DNA of 64,000 bases. Source: Azotobacter chroococcum (GTDB lineage: Bacteria; Pseudomonadota; Gammaproteobacteria; Pseudomonadales; Pseudomonadaceae). The DNA lies in the NCBI RefSeq assembly GCF_004339665.1, contig NZ_SMMU01000010.1, positions 62,001 through 126,000 of the forward strand. Reading direction: 5' to 3'. Below, in pieces: positions 1 through 11,074 of the stretch; the first letter of the stretch is position 1; each line of letters opens with the position of its first letter. A program made the translations under genes and the position numbers. The notes below the pieces were generated by a model. The model was given only the letters and a program-made list of their open reading frames with translations. It was not told where the DNA came from and searched no databases.

Positions 1-666
1 GCCGACCGGATGGTCGTTCTTCGAGCCGAACAGCCAGACCTGCCAGCCGGCGCGCAGCTTGGCCTCGGCCACGGCGGCGTAGTGCTCGGCCGGCCAGCGC
101 TTGGCCTCGCCGAACTCGGCGCCGGGACAGAGCGCCAGCAGCGGCCGGCCGAGCCTCAGGCCGAACTTCTGCAACGCCGCCGCACGGCTCTGCGGCTCGA
201 TGCGCAGGGCCGGCCGTGGATAGGGTTGCGGCAGTTCGGCACCGGGCTCGAAGGCGAGCGCCATGAAGCGCTCGATCATCAGCGGGTAGCGCGCCTTGTC
301 CAGCCGGCGGATGTCGTTGAGCAGGACGTAACGCATCTCGCCGCGCCAGCCGGTGCGCTCGGGGATGCCGGCGAAGAACGGCACCAGCGCCGACTTCAGC
401 GAGTTGGGCAACAGGATCGCCTGGTCGTACTGCCCGGCCAGGGACTTGCCGATGCGGCGGCGGCCGGCGAGGTCGAGCACACCATGGCCGAACGGAAAGC
501 TCAGCGCGCGGCGCACCTCGGGCATGCGTTCGAGGATCGGCCGGCTCCACTCAGGCGCCAACACGTCGATTTCGCAGTCGGGATGGCGCTGCTTCAGGCA
601 GACGAACAGGGTCTGCGCCATCACCATGTCGCCGACCCAGCTGGGACCGATGATCAGGATATTCAT
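1..666 (-). CDS. waaF: ADP-heptose:LPS heptosyltransferase II, 3' end cut by window
   Basis: Transfers the second L-glycero-D-manno-heptose onto the lipopolysaccharide inner core on the cytoplasmic face of the inner membrane (GT-B fold, glycosyltransferase family 9). The visible 222 residues begin MNILIIGPSWVGDMVMAQTL, the typical WaaF N-terminus with the glycine-rich acceptor-side loop, and reach the PGAEFGEAKRWP segment (residues 181-192) that opens the ADP-heptose-binding half. The family is about 345 residues, so roughly the last third lies outside the window. It is downstream of ilvE on the same strand, separated by a hairpin-rich spacer. Identification is secure; only the C-terminus is unseen. 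Confidence 0.95.
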   Translation of the reverse strand, partial: MNILIIGPSWVGDMVMAQTLFVCLKQRHPDCEIDVLAPEWSRPILERMPEVRRALSFPFGHGVLDLAGRRRIGKSLAGQYDQAILLPNSLKSALVPFFAGIPERTGWRGEMRYVLLNDIRRLDKARYPLMIERFMALAFEPGAELPQPYPRPALRIEPQSRAAALQKFGLRLGRPLLALCPGAEFGEAKRWPAEHYAAVAEAKLRAGWQVWLFGSKNDHPVG

Positions 667-693
667 AAACTGGAAGCCAGAAGCGGAAAGATC

Positions 694-812
694 CGTAGGG
701 TGGGTTAGCCGCGACAGCGGCGTAACCCACCGTCGATGTCCGCAGAACTACTCATTGGCCGGCCCCCTGGGCCGGATGGTGGGTTAGGGTCTTCGACCCA
801 ACCCACCCTACG
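694..812. repeat. Tandem hairpins of a GTAGGGTGGGTT-type intergenic repeat
   Basis: The waaF-ilvE spacer is built from inverted repeats. CGTAGGGTGGGTT (694-706) is repeated exactly inverted at 800-812. Nested inside are two smaller hairpins: GGTGGGTTA 699-707 with TAACCCACC 723-731, and GGTGGGTT 778-785 with AACCCACC 800-807, the latter closed by GGGTC-TTC-GACCC. Related sequences occur at 10121-10138, 26575-26654 and 56167-56202. Such elements are common between genes in pseudomonads; a role in mRNA 3'-end protection or termination after ilvE is inference. Confidence 0.75.
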
Positions 813-830
813 CCTGCAGCCTGCCGCCGG

Positions 831-1754
831 TTACTTGACCAGGGTACGCCACTCGGGATGGGCATCGGTCTTGCCGGTGACCAGATCGAAGTAGGCGCGC
901 TGCAGCTTCTCGGTGAGTGGGCCGCGGCGGCCGATGCCGATCTGCCGGCCGTCCACTTCGCGGATCGGCGTGACTTCGGCGGCGGTGCCGGTGAAGAAGG
1001 CCTCGTCGGCGATGTACACCTCGTCGCGGGTGATGCGCTTCTCGACGATCTCGACGCCCATCTCGCGGGCCAGGGTCAGCACCGTGTTGCGGGTAATGCC
1101 GTTCAGGCAGGCGGTGACTTCGGGGGTGTAGATCACGCCGTCCTTGACGATGAAGATGTTCTCCCCCGAACCCTCGGCCACGTAGCCTTCCGGATCGAGC
1201 AGCAGGGCCTCGTCGGCGCCGCCGGAGATCGCCTCCTGCAGGGCCAGCATGGAGTTGACGTAGGCGCCGCTGGACTTGGCGCGGGTCATGGTGATGTTCA
1301 CGTGATGGCGGGTGAAGGAACTGGTGCGGATCTTGATGCCCTGCTCCAGCGCGTCCTCGCCCATGTAGGCGCCCCAGTGCCAGGCGGCGACGATGACGCG
1401 GACCTTCAGACCGCTGGCGCGCAGGCCCATGCCTTCCGAGCCGTAGAAGGCCAGCGGGCGGATGTAGGCGCTGTCCAGCTTGTTCTCGCGCACTGCGGCG
1501 CGGGTCGCCTCGTTGATCTCGTCCCTGGTGAAGGGAATCTTCATGCCCATGATGTGCGCCGAGTCGAACAGGCGGTCGGTGTGCGCCTGCAGACGGAAGA
1601 TCGCCGTGCCCTGCGGGGTGTTGTAGGCACGCACGCCCTCGAACACGCCCATCCCGTAGTGCAGGCTGTGGGTCAGCACATGGGTGGTCGCGTCGCGCCA
1701 CTGCACCAGTTCGCCGTCGTACCAGATCACACCATCACGGTCGGCCATCGACAT
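831..1754 (-). CDS. ilvE: Branched-chain amino acid aminotransferase
   Basis: Fold-type IV pyridoxal-phosphate enzyme that interconverts Ile, Leu and Val with their 2-oxo acids using glutamate/2-oxoglutarate. The protein is 307 residues, the usual length. The PLP lysine is Lys160 in TMTRAKSSGAY, and the glycine-rich EGSGENIF and FFTGTAAEVTP segments that bind cofactor and substrate are present. I start at the ATG giving MSMADRDGVIWYDG because it matches the family start and has GAGGAG about ten bases upstream; an in-frame codon six residues earlier is less likely. It lies between glnE (upstream) and waaF (downstream) on the same strand, as in P. aeruginosa. Confidence 0.96.
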   Translation of the reverse strand: MSMADRDGVIWYDGELVQWRDATTHVLTHSLHYGMGVFEGVRAYNTPQGTAIFRLQAHTDRLFDSAHIMGMKIPFTRDEINEATRAAVRENKLDSAYIRPLAFYGSEGMGLRASGLKVRVIVAAWHWGAYMGEDALEQGIKIRTSSFTRHHVNITMTRAKSSGAYVNSMLALQEAISGGADEALLLDPEGYVAEGSGENIFIVKDGVIYTPEVTACLNGITRNTVLTLAREMGVEIVEKRITRDEVYIADEAFFTGTAAEVTPIREVDGRQIGIGRRGPLTEKLQRAYFDLVTGKTDAHPEWRTLVK

Positions 1755-1855
1755 AATTAGCCTGCTCCTCAAGAGAATACGCTACGTAATACACACCAGA
1801 CCGGGCGGCGCCCCGCGCCACCCCTATATTCGGCAGGCCCCCGCAGGCGCCCCGC

Positions 1856-4798
1856 TCAGCTCAATCCCAGCTCCCGCCAGATCCGCATCACCGCTCGACG
1901 TTCGTCCTGGAACTGATCGCCGCCCACCACGCCCGGCTGCTTCTGCAGGGCCAGTCGGTGGGCGGCGGCGCGATAGGCCTTGTAGGCCTCCTGCAGCAGG
2001 CGAACCTCGTCGCAGGGCAGCAGGCCGGCCTGCGCGAGGCCGTCCAGAATCCGGATGTTGTCGGTGTAGCGCAACAGCTCGGGATGCTGGTGCGACCAGG
2101 CGAGGGCCGCATATTGCACCATAAATTCGATATCGACGATACCGCCGGCATCCTGCTTGAGATTGAAGGGGACCACCGCCTCGAAGGCGTTTTCCGCCGT
2201 GCCGGCGGCCGTGCTCGAGGTGCCGAGGTTGGCGCGCATCTTCGCGCGCATCTCGCCGACCTCGCGGCGCAGGTTGTCCAGCTCGCGCGGACGGGCCAGC
2301 ACCTGGGCGCGCACCTGCGCGAAGGCGGCGGCCAGCCGCGGGCTGCCGACCAGCACCCGGGCGCGCACCAGCGCCTGATGCTCCCAGGTCCAGGCCTCAT
2401 GCTCCTGGTAGCGCTGGAAGGCGCCGAGCGAACTGACCAGAAGCCCTGCGTTGCCGCTCGGGCGCAGGCGCATGTCCACCTCGTAGAGCTGCCCGGACGG
2501 CGTCTGCGCGGTGAGCAGGTGGACGATGCGCTGGCCCAGGCGGGTGAAGAACTGCGCGCCGTCGATCGGCTTGGCGCCGTCGGTCTCGGCCTGCGGGTCG
2601 CCGTCGTGGATGAACACCAGGTCCAGGTCCGAGCCGTGGCCCAGTTCGATGCCGCCGACCTTGCCGTAGCCGACGATGATGAAATCCAGGTCGCAAGGGC
2701 TGCCGTCGCAGCGCCTGGGGTTGCCATGGCGGGCGACCATCTGCCGCCAGGCGAGCGTGAGCACCTGGTCGAGGATCGCCTCGGCCAGCCAGGTCAGGTA
2801 GTCGCTGACCTTCATCAAGGGCAGGGTGCCGGCGATCTCCGAGGCGGCGACGCGCAACCGGTGGGCCAGCTTGAAGTGGCGCAGCGCCTCCATCTGCTGC
2901 TCCAGGTCGTCCTCGGGAATGCGCAAGAGCAGCGCGTTCAGCTCGGCCGCCAGCTCTGCCTCCTGCGGCGGGCTGTACAGGCGCTCCTCGTTGAGCAGTT
3001 GGTCGAGCAGCAGCGGGAAGCGGGTGATCTGCTCGGCGACCCACGGGCTGGCGGCGCAGAGGGCGAGCAGGCGCTGCAGGGCGCCGGGGTTTTCGGTGAG
3101 CAGCACCAGATAGGCGGAGCGCCGCGCCACCGCCTCGACCAGCGGCAGCACCCGCTCCAGCACCAGATCGGGGTCATCCTGCTCCACCGCCAGGGCCAGC
3201 AGCTGCGGGATGAAGGCATCGAGGCGCTCGCGGCCGAGGCGCTGCATGCTGCGCACCTGAGTGCCGCCGCGCAGCGCCGCGAGGCGCTGGCAGACCTGTT
3301 GCGGATCGGCGAAGCCGGCCTCGGACAACTGCCGGCAGGCCGACGCCTCGTCCCCGGCGCTCTCCCACAACGGCAGCCACTGGGTGTCGACCGGCCGCTC
3401 CTCGGGCGCCTCGTCCTCGCCGGGCGCGGCGATCACCTGGCGGAAGTGCCAGTCGACCCGCTCGCGCCAGTGCGCTAGCCGCTCGAGGAACGCCTCCCAG
3501 TCGGCGCAGCCGAGCATGCAGGCGACCCGCGCCCGGTCGAGCTCGTTGTCGGGGAGCATCTGCGTCTGGCGGTCGGCGATGGCCTGCAGGGCGTGCTCGG
3601 TATAGCGCAGGAACTCGTAGCCCTCGCGCAGCTCGGCCACCACCGCCGGCGGCAGGTAGCCCTGTCCCTGGAGGGTCGCCAGCACCTTCAGCAGCGGCCG
3701 CTGCTGCAGGCTGCGGTCGCGGCCGCCATGGATCAGCTGGAACACCTGGGCGACGAACTCCACCTCGCGGATGCCGCCGGCGCCCAGCTTGACGTTGTCC
3801 GCCATGCCCTTGCGGCGCACTTCCTGGCGGATCAGTTGCTTCATGTCGCGCAGCGCCTCGATGGCGGAGAAGTCCAGGTAACGCCGGTAGACGAACGGCC
3901 GCAGCATCTCCAGCAACTGGCGCCCGGCCTCGCGGTCGCCGCCGACCACTCGCGCCTTGATCATCGCGTAGCGCTCCCAGTCGCGTCCCTGATCCTGGTA
4001 GTACTGCTCCATGGCGTTGAAGCTGTAGACCAGCGGTCCGCTGGAGCCGTAGGGGCGCAGGCGCATGTCGACGCGGAAGGCCTGGCCGTCCACGGTGATG
4101 GCATCCAGCGCCTTGATCAGCTTCTGGCCGAGACGGACGAAGAACTCCTGGTTGTCCAGGCTGCGCCGCTCTCCTTCCGTCTCGCCGCCCTCGGGGTAGG
4201 CGAAGATCAGGTCGATGTCCGAGGACAGGTTCAGCTCGCCGGCGCCCAGTTTGCCCATGCCGAGCACCACCAGCTGCTGCGGCAGCCGGGAGCGGCGCCC
4301 GAGCGGCGTGCCGAACTGCGCGCAGAGCCGCACGTGCAGCCACTGACAGGCCAGGTCGATGCAGGCGTCGGCGAGCTCGGAGAGGTCGCGGCAGGTCTCG
4401 ATCAGATCCGCCTGGCGGCTGATGTCGCGCCAGACGATGCGCAGCTGCTGGCGGTTGCGGAAGCGCCGCAGCCGCCGGCCCAGCTCCTCCTCGTCTCCGC
4501 ACTCGGCAAGCAGCGCGGCGAGCTGCCCGCGCAGCTCGTCCGGCGCCAGGGAGCGCTCGAGGGTGCCGCCGTCGGCCAGTTGCAGGAGCATCGCCGGATC
4601 GCGCAGCGCCTGCCCGGCGACGAACTCGCTGTTCGCGCAGACCCGCGCGAAGGCCGCGCGCCGCGCCGGCGGCCACTCGGCAAAAGGCGTCGCCGGGCCG
4701 TCGCCGAGCGCACCGGCGGCCGGCTCGAACGCCGCCAGGGCGCGGTCGGCCAGGGTTTCCAGCGAAGGGGGAAGGGCGACTAGCGTAGGTAGGCTCAT
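1856..4798 (-). CDS. glnE: Bifunctional glutamine synthetase adenylyltransferase/deadenylase
   Basis: Adds and removes AMP on a glutamine synthetase tyrosine in response to PII, setting nitrogen assimilation. At 980 residues it has the full family length. Two nucleotidyltransferase halves are visible: the N-terminal deadenylase with GMGKLGAGELNLSSDIDLIF (residues 180-199, metal-binding Asp194 and Asp196), and the C-terminal adenylyltransferase with GYGKVGGIELGHGSDLDL near residues 703-720. The start at MSLPTLVALPPS has AGGAAA upstream; the open frame runs 68 codons further without family similarity. It is transcribed divergently from aceE across a 230-base spacer. Confidence 0.97.
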   Translation of the reverse strand: MSLPTLVALPPSLETLADRALAAFEPAAGALGDGPATPFAEWPPARRAAFARVCANSEFVAGQALRDPAMLLQLADGGTLERSLAPDELRGQLAALLAECGDEEELGRRLRRFRNRQQLRIVWRDISRQADLIETCRDLSELADACIDLACQWLHVRLCAQFGTPLGRRSRLPQQLVVLGMGKLGAGELNLSSDIDLIFAYPEGGETEGERRSLDNQEFFVRLGQKLIKALDAITVDGQAFRVDMRLRPYGSSGPLVYSFNAMEQYYQDQGRDWERYAMIKARVVGGDREAGRQLLEMLRPFVYRRYLDFSAIEALRDMKQLIRQEVRRKGMADNVKLGAGGIREVEFVAQVFQLIHGGRDRSLQQRPLLKVLATLQGQGYLPPAVVAELREGYEFLRYTEHALQAIADRQTQMLPDNELDRARVACMLGCADWEAFLERLAHWRERVDWHFRQVIAAPGEDEAPEERPVDTQWLPLWESAGDEASACRQLSEAGFADPQQVCQRLAALRGGTQVRSMQRLGRERLDAFIPQLLALAVEQDDPDLVLERVLPLVEAVARRSAYLVLLTENPGALQRLLALCAASPWVAEQITRFPLLLDQLLNEERLYSPPQEAELAAELNALLLRIPEDDLEQQMEALRHFKLAHRLRVAASEIAGTLPLMKVSDYLTWLAEAILDQVLTLAWRQMVARHGNPRRCDGSPCDLDFIIVGYGKVGGIELGHGSDLDLVFIHDGDPQAETDGAKPIDGAQFFTRLGQRIVHLLTAQTPSGQLYEVDMRLRPSGNAGLLVSSLGAFQRYQEHEAWTWEHQALVRARVLVGSPRLAAAFAQVRAQVLARPRELDNLRREVGEMRAKMRANLGTSSTAAGTAENAFEAVVPFNLKQDAGGIVDIEFMVQYAALAWSHQHPELLRYTDNIRILDGLAQAGLLPCDEVRLLQEAYKAYRAAAHRLALQKQPGVVGGDQFQDERRAVMRIWRELGLS

Positions 4799-4902
4799 GC
4801 TTGTTTCCTGTCTCGACCGGGCCTGTCCGCAAGCGGCTCGAGTCCCGGCCCGCGGGGTAATTTTACAAAAATCCTTGGGAGGGGGCTGAAAGCGCCATTG
4901 TT

Positions 4903-4919
4903 TTGTAGTAAAACTACAA
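4903..4919. promoter_or_regulatory. Palindrome matching the HexR operator, upstream of aceE
   Basis: TTGTAGTAAAACTACAA is a perfect 6-bp inverted repeat around TAAAA in the glnE/aceE divergent spacer, 110 bases before the aceE start. Its core TGTAGTAAAACTACA fits the HexR box I remember from proteobacteria (TGTARTWWWAYTACA). HexR senses the Entner-Doudoroff intermediate KDPG and controls central carbon genes. The match is seen; the regulator assignment is inference, and the site could equally serve glnE or another regulator. Confidence 0.5.
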
Positions 4920-5028
4920 GACAGTCGGATCACCCGCCGACCACTAACAACAATCCCGCCGCCGCCCATAAGGCCGGCCGCGCATCCAGGCTCCCGACTC
5001 AAGGAAGCCTTCCGCTATGGAGCAAGAC

Positions 5029-7677
<2,649 letters not shown>

Positions 7678-7688
7678 GGAGAACCATC

Positions 7689-9320
7689 GTGAGCGAAATC
7701 ATCCGCGTACCCGATATCGGCGGCGATGGGGAAGTCATCGAGCTGCTGGTCAAGGTCGGCGACCTCATCGAGGTCGAGCAGGGGCTGGTGGTGCTGGAGT
7801 CCGCCAAGGCCAGCATGGAAGTTCCCAGCCCCAGGGCCGGCAAGGTCAAGAGCGTGAGCGTCAAGCTGGGCGACAAGCTCAAGGAAGGCGACGCGATCAT
7901 CGAGCTGGAAGCCGCCGCCGGTGCCGCCGCACCGGCTGCCGCACCCGCCGAGCCGACCCCCGCTGCCGAAGCCCCGGCCCCGGCTGCCGCGGCCCCGGCC
8001 GCCCCCGCGCCGGCGGCTCCGGCTGCCGCCGTCAGCCAGGAGATCCGGGTTCCCGACATCGGCTCGTCCGGCAAGGCGAAGGTCATCGAGCTGCTGGTCA
8101 AGGCCGGCGACGAGGTCCAGGCCGAGCAGTCGCTGATCGTGCTGGAATCGGACAAGGCCAGCATGGAGATCCCCTCCCCGGCCGCCGGCCTGGTGGAGAG
8201 CGTCTCCATCGCGCTGAACGACGAAGTCGGCACCGGCGACCTGATCCTGGTCCTGCGCGCCGCCGGCGCTGCAGCGGCTCCGGCTCCGGCCGCCGCGGCG
8301 CCCGCCCCCGCGGCAGCCCCGGCCCAGCCGGCCGTCGCAGCTGCCGCTCCGGCGGCCGCTGCTGCCCCGGCCGCGGCGCCGGTCGGCGCGCCGACCCGCA
8401 ACGGCGCCAAGGTGCATGCCGGTCCGGCCGTGCGCCAGCTGGCCCGCGAGTTCGGCGTCGAGCTGGCGGCGGTGAACGCCACCGGCCCGCGCGGTCGCGT
8501 CCTCAAGGAGGACGTGCAGGTCTACGTCAAGGCGATGATGCAGAAGGCCAAGGAGGCGCCGGCTGCCGGTGCCACCGGCGGCGCCGGCATCCCGCCGATT
8601 CCGCCGGTCGACTTCGCCAAGTACGGCGAGGTGGAAGAGGTGGCGATGAGCCGCCTGATGCAGATCGGCGCCGCCAACCTGCACCGCAGCTGGCTGAACG
8701 TGCCGCACGTGACCCAGTTCGACTCGGCCGACATCACCGATCTGGAAGCCTTCCGCGTCGCGCAGAAGGCCGTCGCCGAGAAGGCCGGGGTCAAGCTGAC
8801 CGTGCTGCCGCTGCTGCTCAAGGCCTGCGCCTACCTGCTCAGGGAGCTGCCGGAGTTCAACAGCTCCCTGGCCCCGGGCGGCCAGGCGGTGATCCGCAAG
8901 AAGTACGTGCACATCGGCTTCGCCGTGGACACCCCGGACGGCCTGCTGGTCCCGGTGATCCGCAACGTCGACCAGAAGAGCCTGCTGCAGCTGGCCGCCG
9001 AGGCCGCCGAACTGGCGGAGAAGGCGCGCACCAAGAAGCTCGGCGCCGACGCCATGCAGGGCGCCTGCTTCACCATCTCCAGCCTCGGCCACATCGGCGG
9101 CACCGGCTTCACGCCGATCGTCAACGCACCGGAAGTGGCGATCCTCGGCGTGTCCAAGGCCAGCATGCAGCCGGTATGGGACGGCAAGGCCTTCCAGCCG
9201 CGCCTGATGCTGCCGCTGTCGCTGTCCTACGACCACCGGGTGATCAACGGCGCCGCCGCGGCACGCTTCACCAAGCGTCTCGGCGACGTGCTGGCGGATA
9301 TCCGCTCGATGCTGCTGTGA
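7689..9320 (+). CDS. aceF: Pyruvate dehydrogenase E2, dihydrolipoamide acetyltransferase
   Basis: Core of the pyruvate dehydrogenase complex; passes acetyl groups from lipoyl-lysine to CoA. GTG start behind GAGGAGAACC; 543 residues. Domains in order: lipoyl domain 1 (1-75, lipoyl Lys40 in ESAKASME), an Ala/Pro linker, lipoyl domain 2 (118-195, Lys156 in ESDKASME), a second Ala/Pro linker, the peripheral-subunit-binding domain (about 242-280), and the catalytic domain with YDHRVING (His516, Asn520). Two lipoyl domains match P. aeruginosa rather than the three of A. vinelandii. In domain 1 the usual Asp before the lipoyl Lys is Ala. No lpd gene follows; a double terminator closes the operon. 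Confidence 0.97.
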   Translation: MSEIIRVPDIGGDGEVIELLVKVGDLIEVEQGLVVLESAKASMEVPSPRAGKVKSVSVKLGDKLKEGDAIIELEAAAGAAAPAAAPAEPTPAAEAPAPAAAAPAAPAPAAPAAAVSQEIRVPDIGSSGKAKVIELLVKAGDEVQAEQSLIVLESDKASMEIPSPAAGLVESVSIALNDEVGTGDLILVLRAAGAAAAPAPAAAAPAPAAAPAQPAVAAAAPAAAAAPAAAPVGAPTRNGAKVHAGPAVRQLAREFGVELAAVNATGPRGRVLKEDVQVYVKAMMQKAKEAPAAGATGGAGIPPIPPVDFAKYGEVEEVAMSRLMQIGAANLHRSWLNVPHVTQFDSADITDLEAFRVAQKAVAEKAGVKLTVLPLLLKACAYLLRELPEFNSSLAPGGQAVIRKKYVHIGFAVDTPDGLLVPVIRNVDQKSLLQLAAEAAELAEKARTKKLGADAMQGACFTISSLGHIGGTGFTPIVNAPEVAILGVSKASMQPVWDGKAFQPRLMLPLSLSYDHRVINGAAAARFTKRLGDVLADIRSMLL

Positions 9321-9327
9321 GCTTCCC

Positions 9328-9361
9328 TTAAAGAGCGAGCCGAACCCGGCACGCTCTTTAA
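9328..9361 (+). terminator. First hairpin after aceF
   Basis: TTAAAGAGCG (9328-9337) pairs perfectly with CGCTCTTTAA (9352-9361) around a 14-base loop, starting eight bases after the aceF stop. It lacks a long T-run, so it is probably an mRNA 3'-end hairpin backing up the stronger terminator just behind it. Confidence 0.6.
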
Positions 9362-9366
9362 TCTTC

Positions 9367-9396
9367 AGCCCCGCCCTTGTGGCGGGGCTTTTTTAT
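9367..9396 (+). terminator. Rho-independent terminator of aceEF
   Basis: AGCCCCGCC (9367-9375), loop CTTGT, GGCGGGGCT (9381-9389), then a run of six T residues. This is a textbook intrinsic terminator 47 bases after the aceF stop, and it separates the pdh operon from msrA. Confidence 0.93.
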
Positions 9397-9447
9397 TTCC
9401 GCGCTAGGATAGTCGGCGAAGCCTCGTCGAACTCCAAGGAGAACCCC

Positions 9448-10098
9448 ATGGTGCTGCGCTCGCAGATTCTCGCCCACCAGCTGGCCCTGCCCGATCCCGC
9501 CCAGGCGCTGCCCGGACGCGCCGAAGCCATGCCGGTGCCGGCGGCCCACCACGTCAACGGCCATCCCCTGACGCCGCCCTTCCCGGCCGGGCTGCAGCAG
9601 GCGCTGTTCGGCCTCGGCTGCTTCTGGGGCGCCGAGCGGCGCTTCTGGCAGCAGCCGGGGGTGTGGAGCACGGCGGTCGGCTATGCCGGCGGCTTCACGC
9701 CGAATCCGACCTACGAGGAGGTCTGCTCCGGCCTGACCGGGCACACCGAGGTGGTGCTGGTGGTGTTCAATCCGCAGGAAACCGATTACCGGACGCTGCT
9801 GAAGACCTTCTGGGAAATCCACAATCCGACCCAGGGCATGCGCCAGGGCGGCGACATCGGCACCCAATACCGCTCGGCGATCTACTGCTTCGACGCCGCC
9901 CAGCGCGCCGCCGCCGAGGCCAGCCGCGAGCGCTTCCAGGCAGAGCTGGCGAAGGCCGGCTACGGCCCGGTCACCACGGAGATCGCCGACGCCCCGCCGT
10001 TCTACTACGCCGAGGACTATCACCAGCAGTACCTGGCAAAGAACCCCGGCGGCTACTGCGGGCTGGGTGGCACCGGCGTCTGCCTGCCGCCGGCCTGA
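9448..10098 (+). CDS. msrA: Peptide-methionine (S)-S-oxide reductase
   Basis: Repairs methionine-S-sulfoxide in proteins using thioredoxin. It has 216 residues with the [11 protein letters not shown] active site (nucleophile Cys58) and a C-terminal [15 protein letters not shown] tail holding two candidate resolving cysteines (Cys204, Cys212), as in the three-cysteine MsrA group. The ATG is preceded by AAGGAGAA at good spacing; a longer in-frame extension upstream runs through the aceF terminator and is rejected. It is monocistronic and convergent with rlmJ. Confidence 0.96.
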   Translation: MVLRSQILAHQLALPDPAQALPGRAEAMPVPAAHHVNGHPLTPPFPAGLQQALFGLGCFWGAERRFWQQPGVWSTAVGYAGGFTPNPTYEEVCSGLTGHTEVVLVVFNPQETDYRTLLKTFWEIHNPTQGMRQGGDIGTQYRSAIYCFDAAQRAAAEASRERFQAELAKAGYGPVTTEIADAPPFYYAEDYHQQYLAKNPGGYCGLGGTGVCLPPA

Positions 10099-10120
10099 AA
10101 CCGGCAGTTGCAGAGCAACG

Positions 10121-10138
10121 GCGGGTTGCACCCTACGG
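10121..10138. repeat. Partial copy of the GTAGGGTG repeat at the rlmJ stop codon
   Basis: Read on the minus strand the sequence is CCGTAGGGTGCAACCCGC, related to the CGTAGGGTGGGTT unit near 694. The rlmJ TAG stop (10133-10135 on the plus strand as cta) lies inside the unit, so the repeat appears to supply the stop codon. This is a single degenerate copy, so membership in the family is probable, not certain. Confidence 0.45.
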
Positions 10139-11026
10139 CTTGTAGCGCTTGCGTCCGGCCGCCGGAGCGGCCGGTTTGGCGGCGAACGGCTGCTCCTCGA
10201 TCAGCCAGTCCAGCCGCCAATCGCCCCGGCTCTGCGCCAGGCGCCCGGCCAGCCAGGGCAAGAGCTGGCGCAGTTCCTCCTCCAGCCCCCACGGCGGGTT
10301 GGCGATCGCCAGGCCCGAGCCATTCAGACGCTGCGCCTCATCGGCCGGATGCACGTAGAGTTCGGCACGCAGCATCGTGGGCGCACCGCTCTTCTGCAGG
10401 TCCTGATAGAAGCGTTTGAGCTGACGCAGGTCCTTGATCGGATACCAGATCGCCACCACCGTCTGGCGCATCCGGCCGATGGCCTCCTGCAGCGCCTGGG
10501 CGCAGCGCTCCGGCTCGTCGGCCTGCTCGAAGGGTGGGTCGATCAGCAGCAGGGCGCGCTTCTCCGCCACCGGCAGCAGGGCCCGCGGGACATGCCAGCC
10601 CTCGCCCAGGTGCACCGCGACGCGCCGGTCGCCGGCCATGTTCTCCTTGAGCAGACGGCCGTCCTCGGGGTGCTTCTCGTTGAGCAGCAGGCGATCCTGC
10701 GGGCGGCTCAGGCGGCGCGCCAGCTCGGGCGAGCCTGGATAGTGGCGCAGCCTGCCGTCCGCGTTCAGCTCGCGCACCACGCGCAGGTAGTCGGCGGCCG
10801 GCGCGGGCAGGTCCGCGGCGCCCCACAGGCGGGCGATGCCCTCCAGCCACTCGCCGGTGCGGCTGGCGGCATCGCCCTGCAGATCGTAGAGGCCGACGCC
10901 GGCATGGCTGTCGAGGTAGGCGAAGGGGGCCTCCTTGCGCGCCAACAGGGCGATCAGGCGGGCCAGGGCCAAGTGTTTCAGGACGTCGGCGTGGTTGCCG
11001 GCATGGAAGGCGTGACGGTAGTTCAT
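10133..11026 (-). CDS. rlmJ: 23S rRNA (adenine(2030)-N6)-methyltransferase
   Basis: SAM-dependent enzyme that methylates N6 of A2030 in 23S rRNA. The 297 residues open with MNYRHAFHAGNHADVLKH, the conserved RlmJ N-terminus, followed by the SAM site around YLDSHAGVGLYD. The catalytic DPPF is at residues 163-166 and an NPPW at 243-246. The last dozen residues (Lys/Arg/Ala/Pro rich) extend beyond the E. coli protein and end in a stop codon that overlaps an intergenic repeat. GGAGCCC lies upstream of the ATG. It stands alone between convergent msrA and a LysR gene on the same strand. Confidence 0.95.
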   Translation of the reverse strand: MNYRHAFHAGNHADVLKHLALARLIALLARKEAPFAYLDSHAGVGLYDLQGDAASRTGEWLEGIARLWGAADLPAPAADYLRVVRELNADGRLRHYPGSPELARRLSRPQDRLLLNEKHPEDGRLLKENMAGDRRVAVHLGEGWHVPRALLPVAEKRALLLIDPPFEQADEPERCAQALQEAIGRMRQTVVAIWYPIKDLRQLKRFYQDLQKSGAPTMLRAELYVHPADEAQRLNGSGLAIANPPWGLEEELRQLLPWLAGRLAQSRGDWRLDWLIEEQPFAAKPAAPAAGRKRYKP

Positions 11027-11074
11027 GGCAAAGGGGCTCCTCGGGCCGCACAGTTTACCCGCTTGCCGGCCGCC

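Noticed and set aside
7689-9320. Assignment of the window to Azotobacter vinelandii
   Set aside because: AceF here has two lipoyl domains, while the A. vinelandii enzyme is known for three; species left open.
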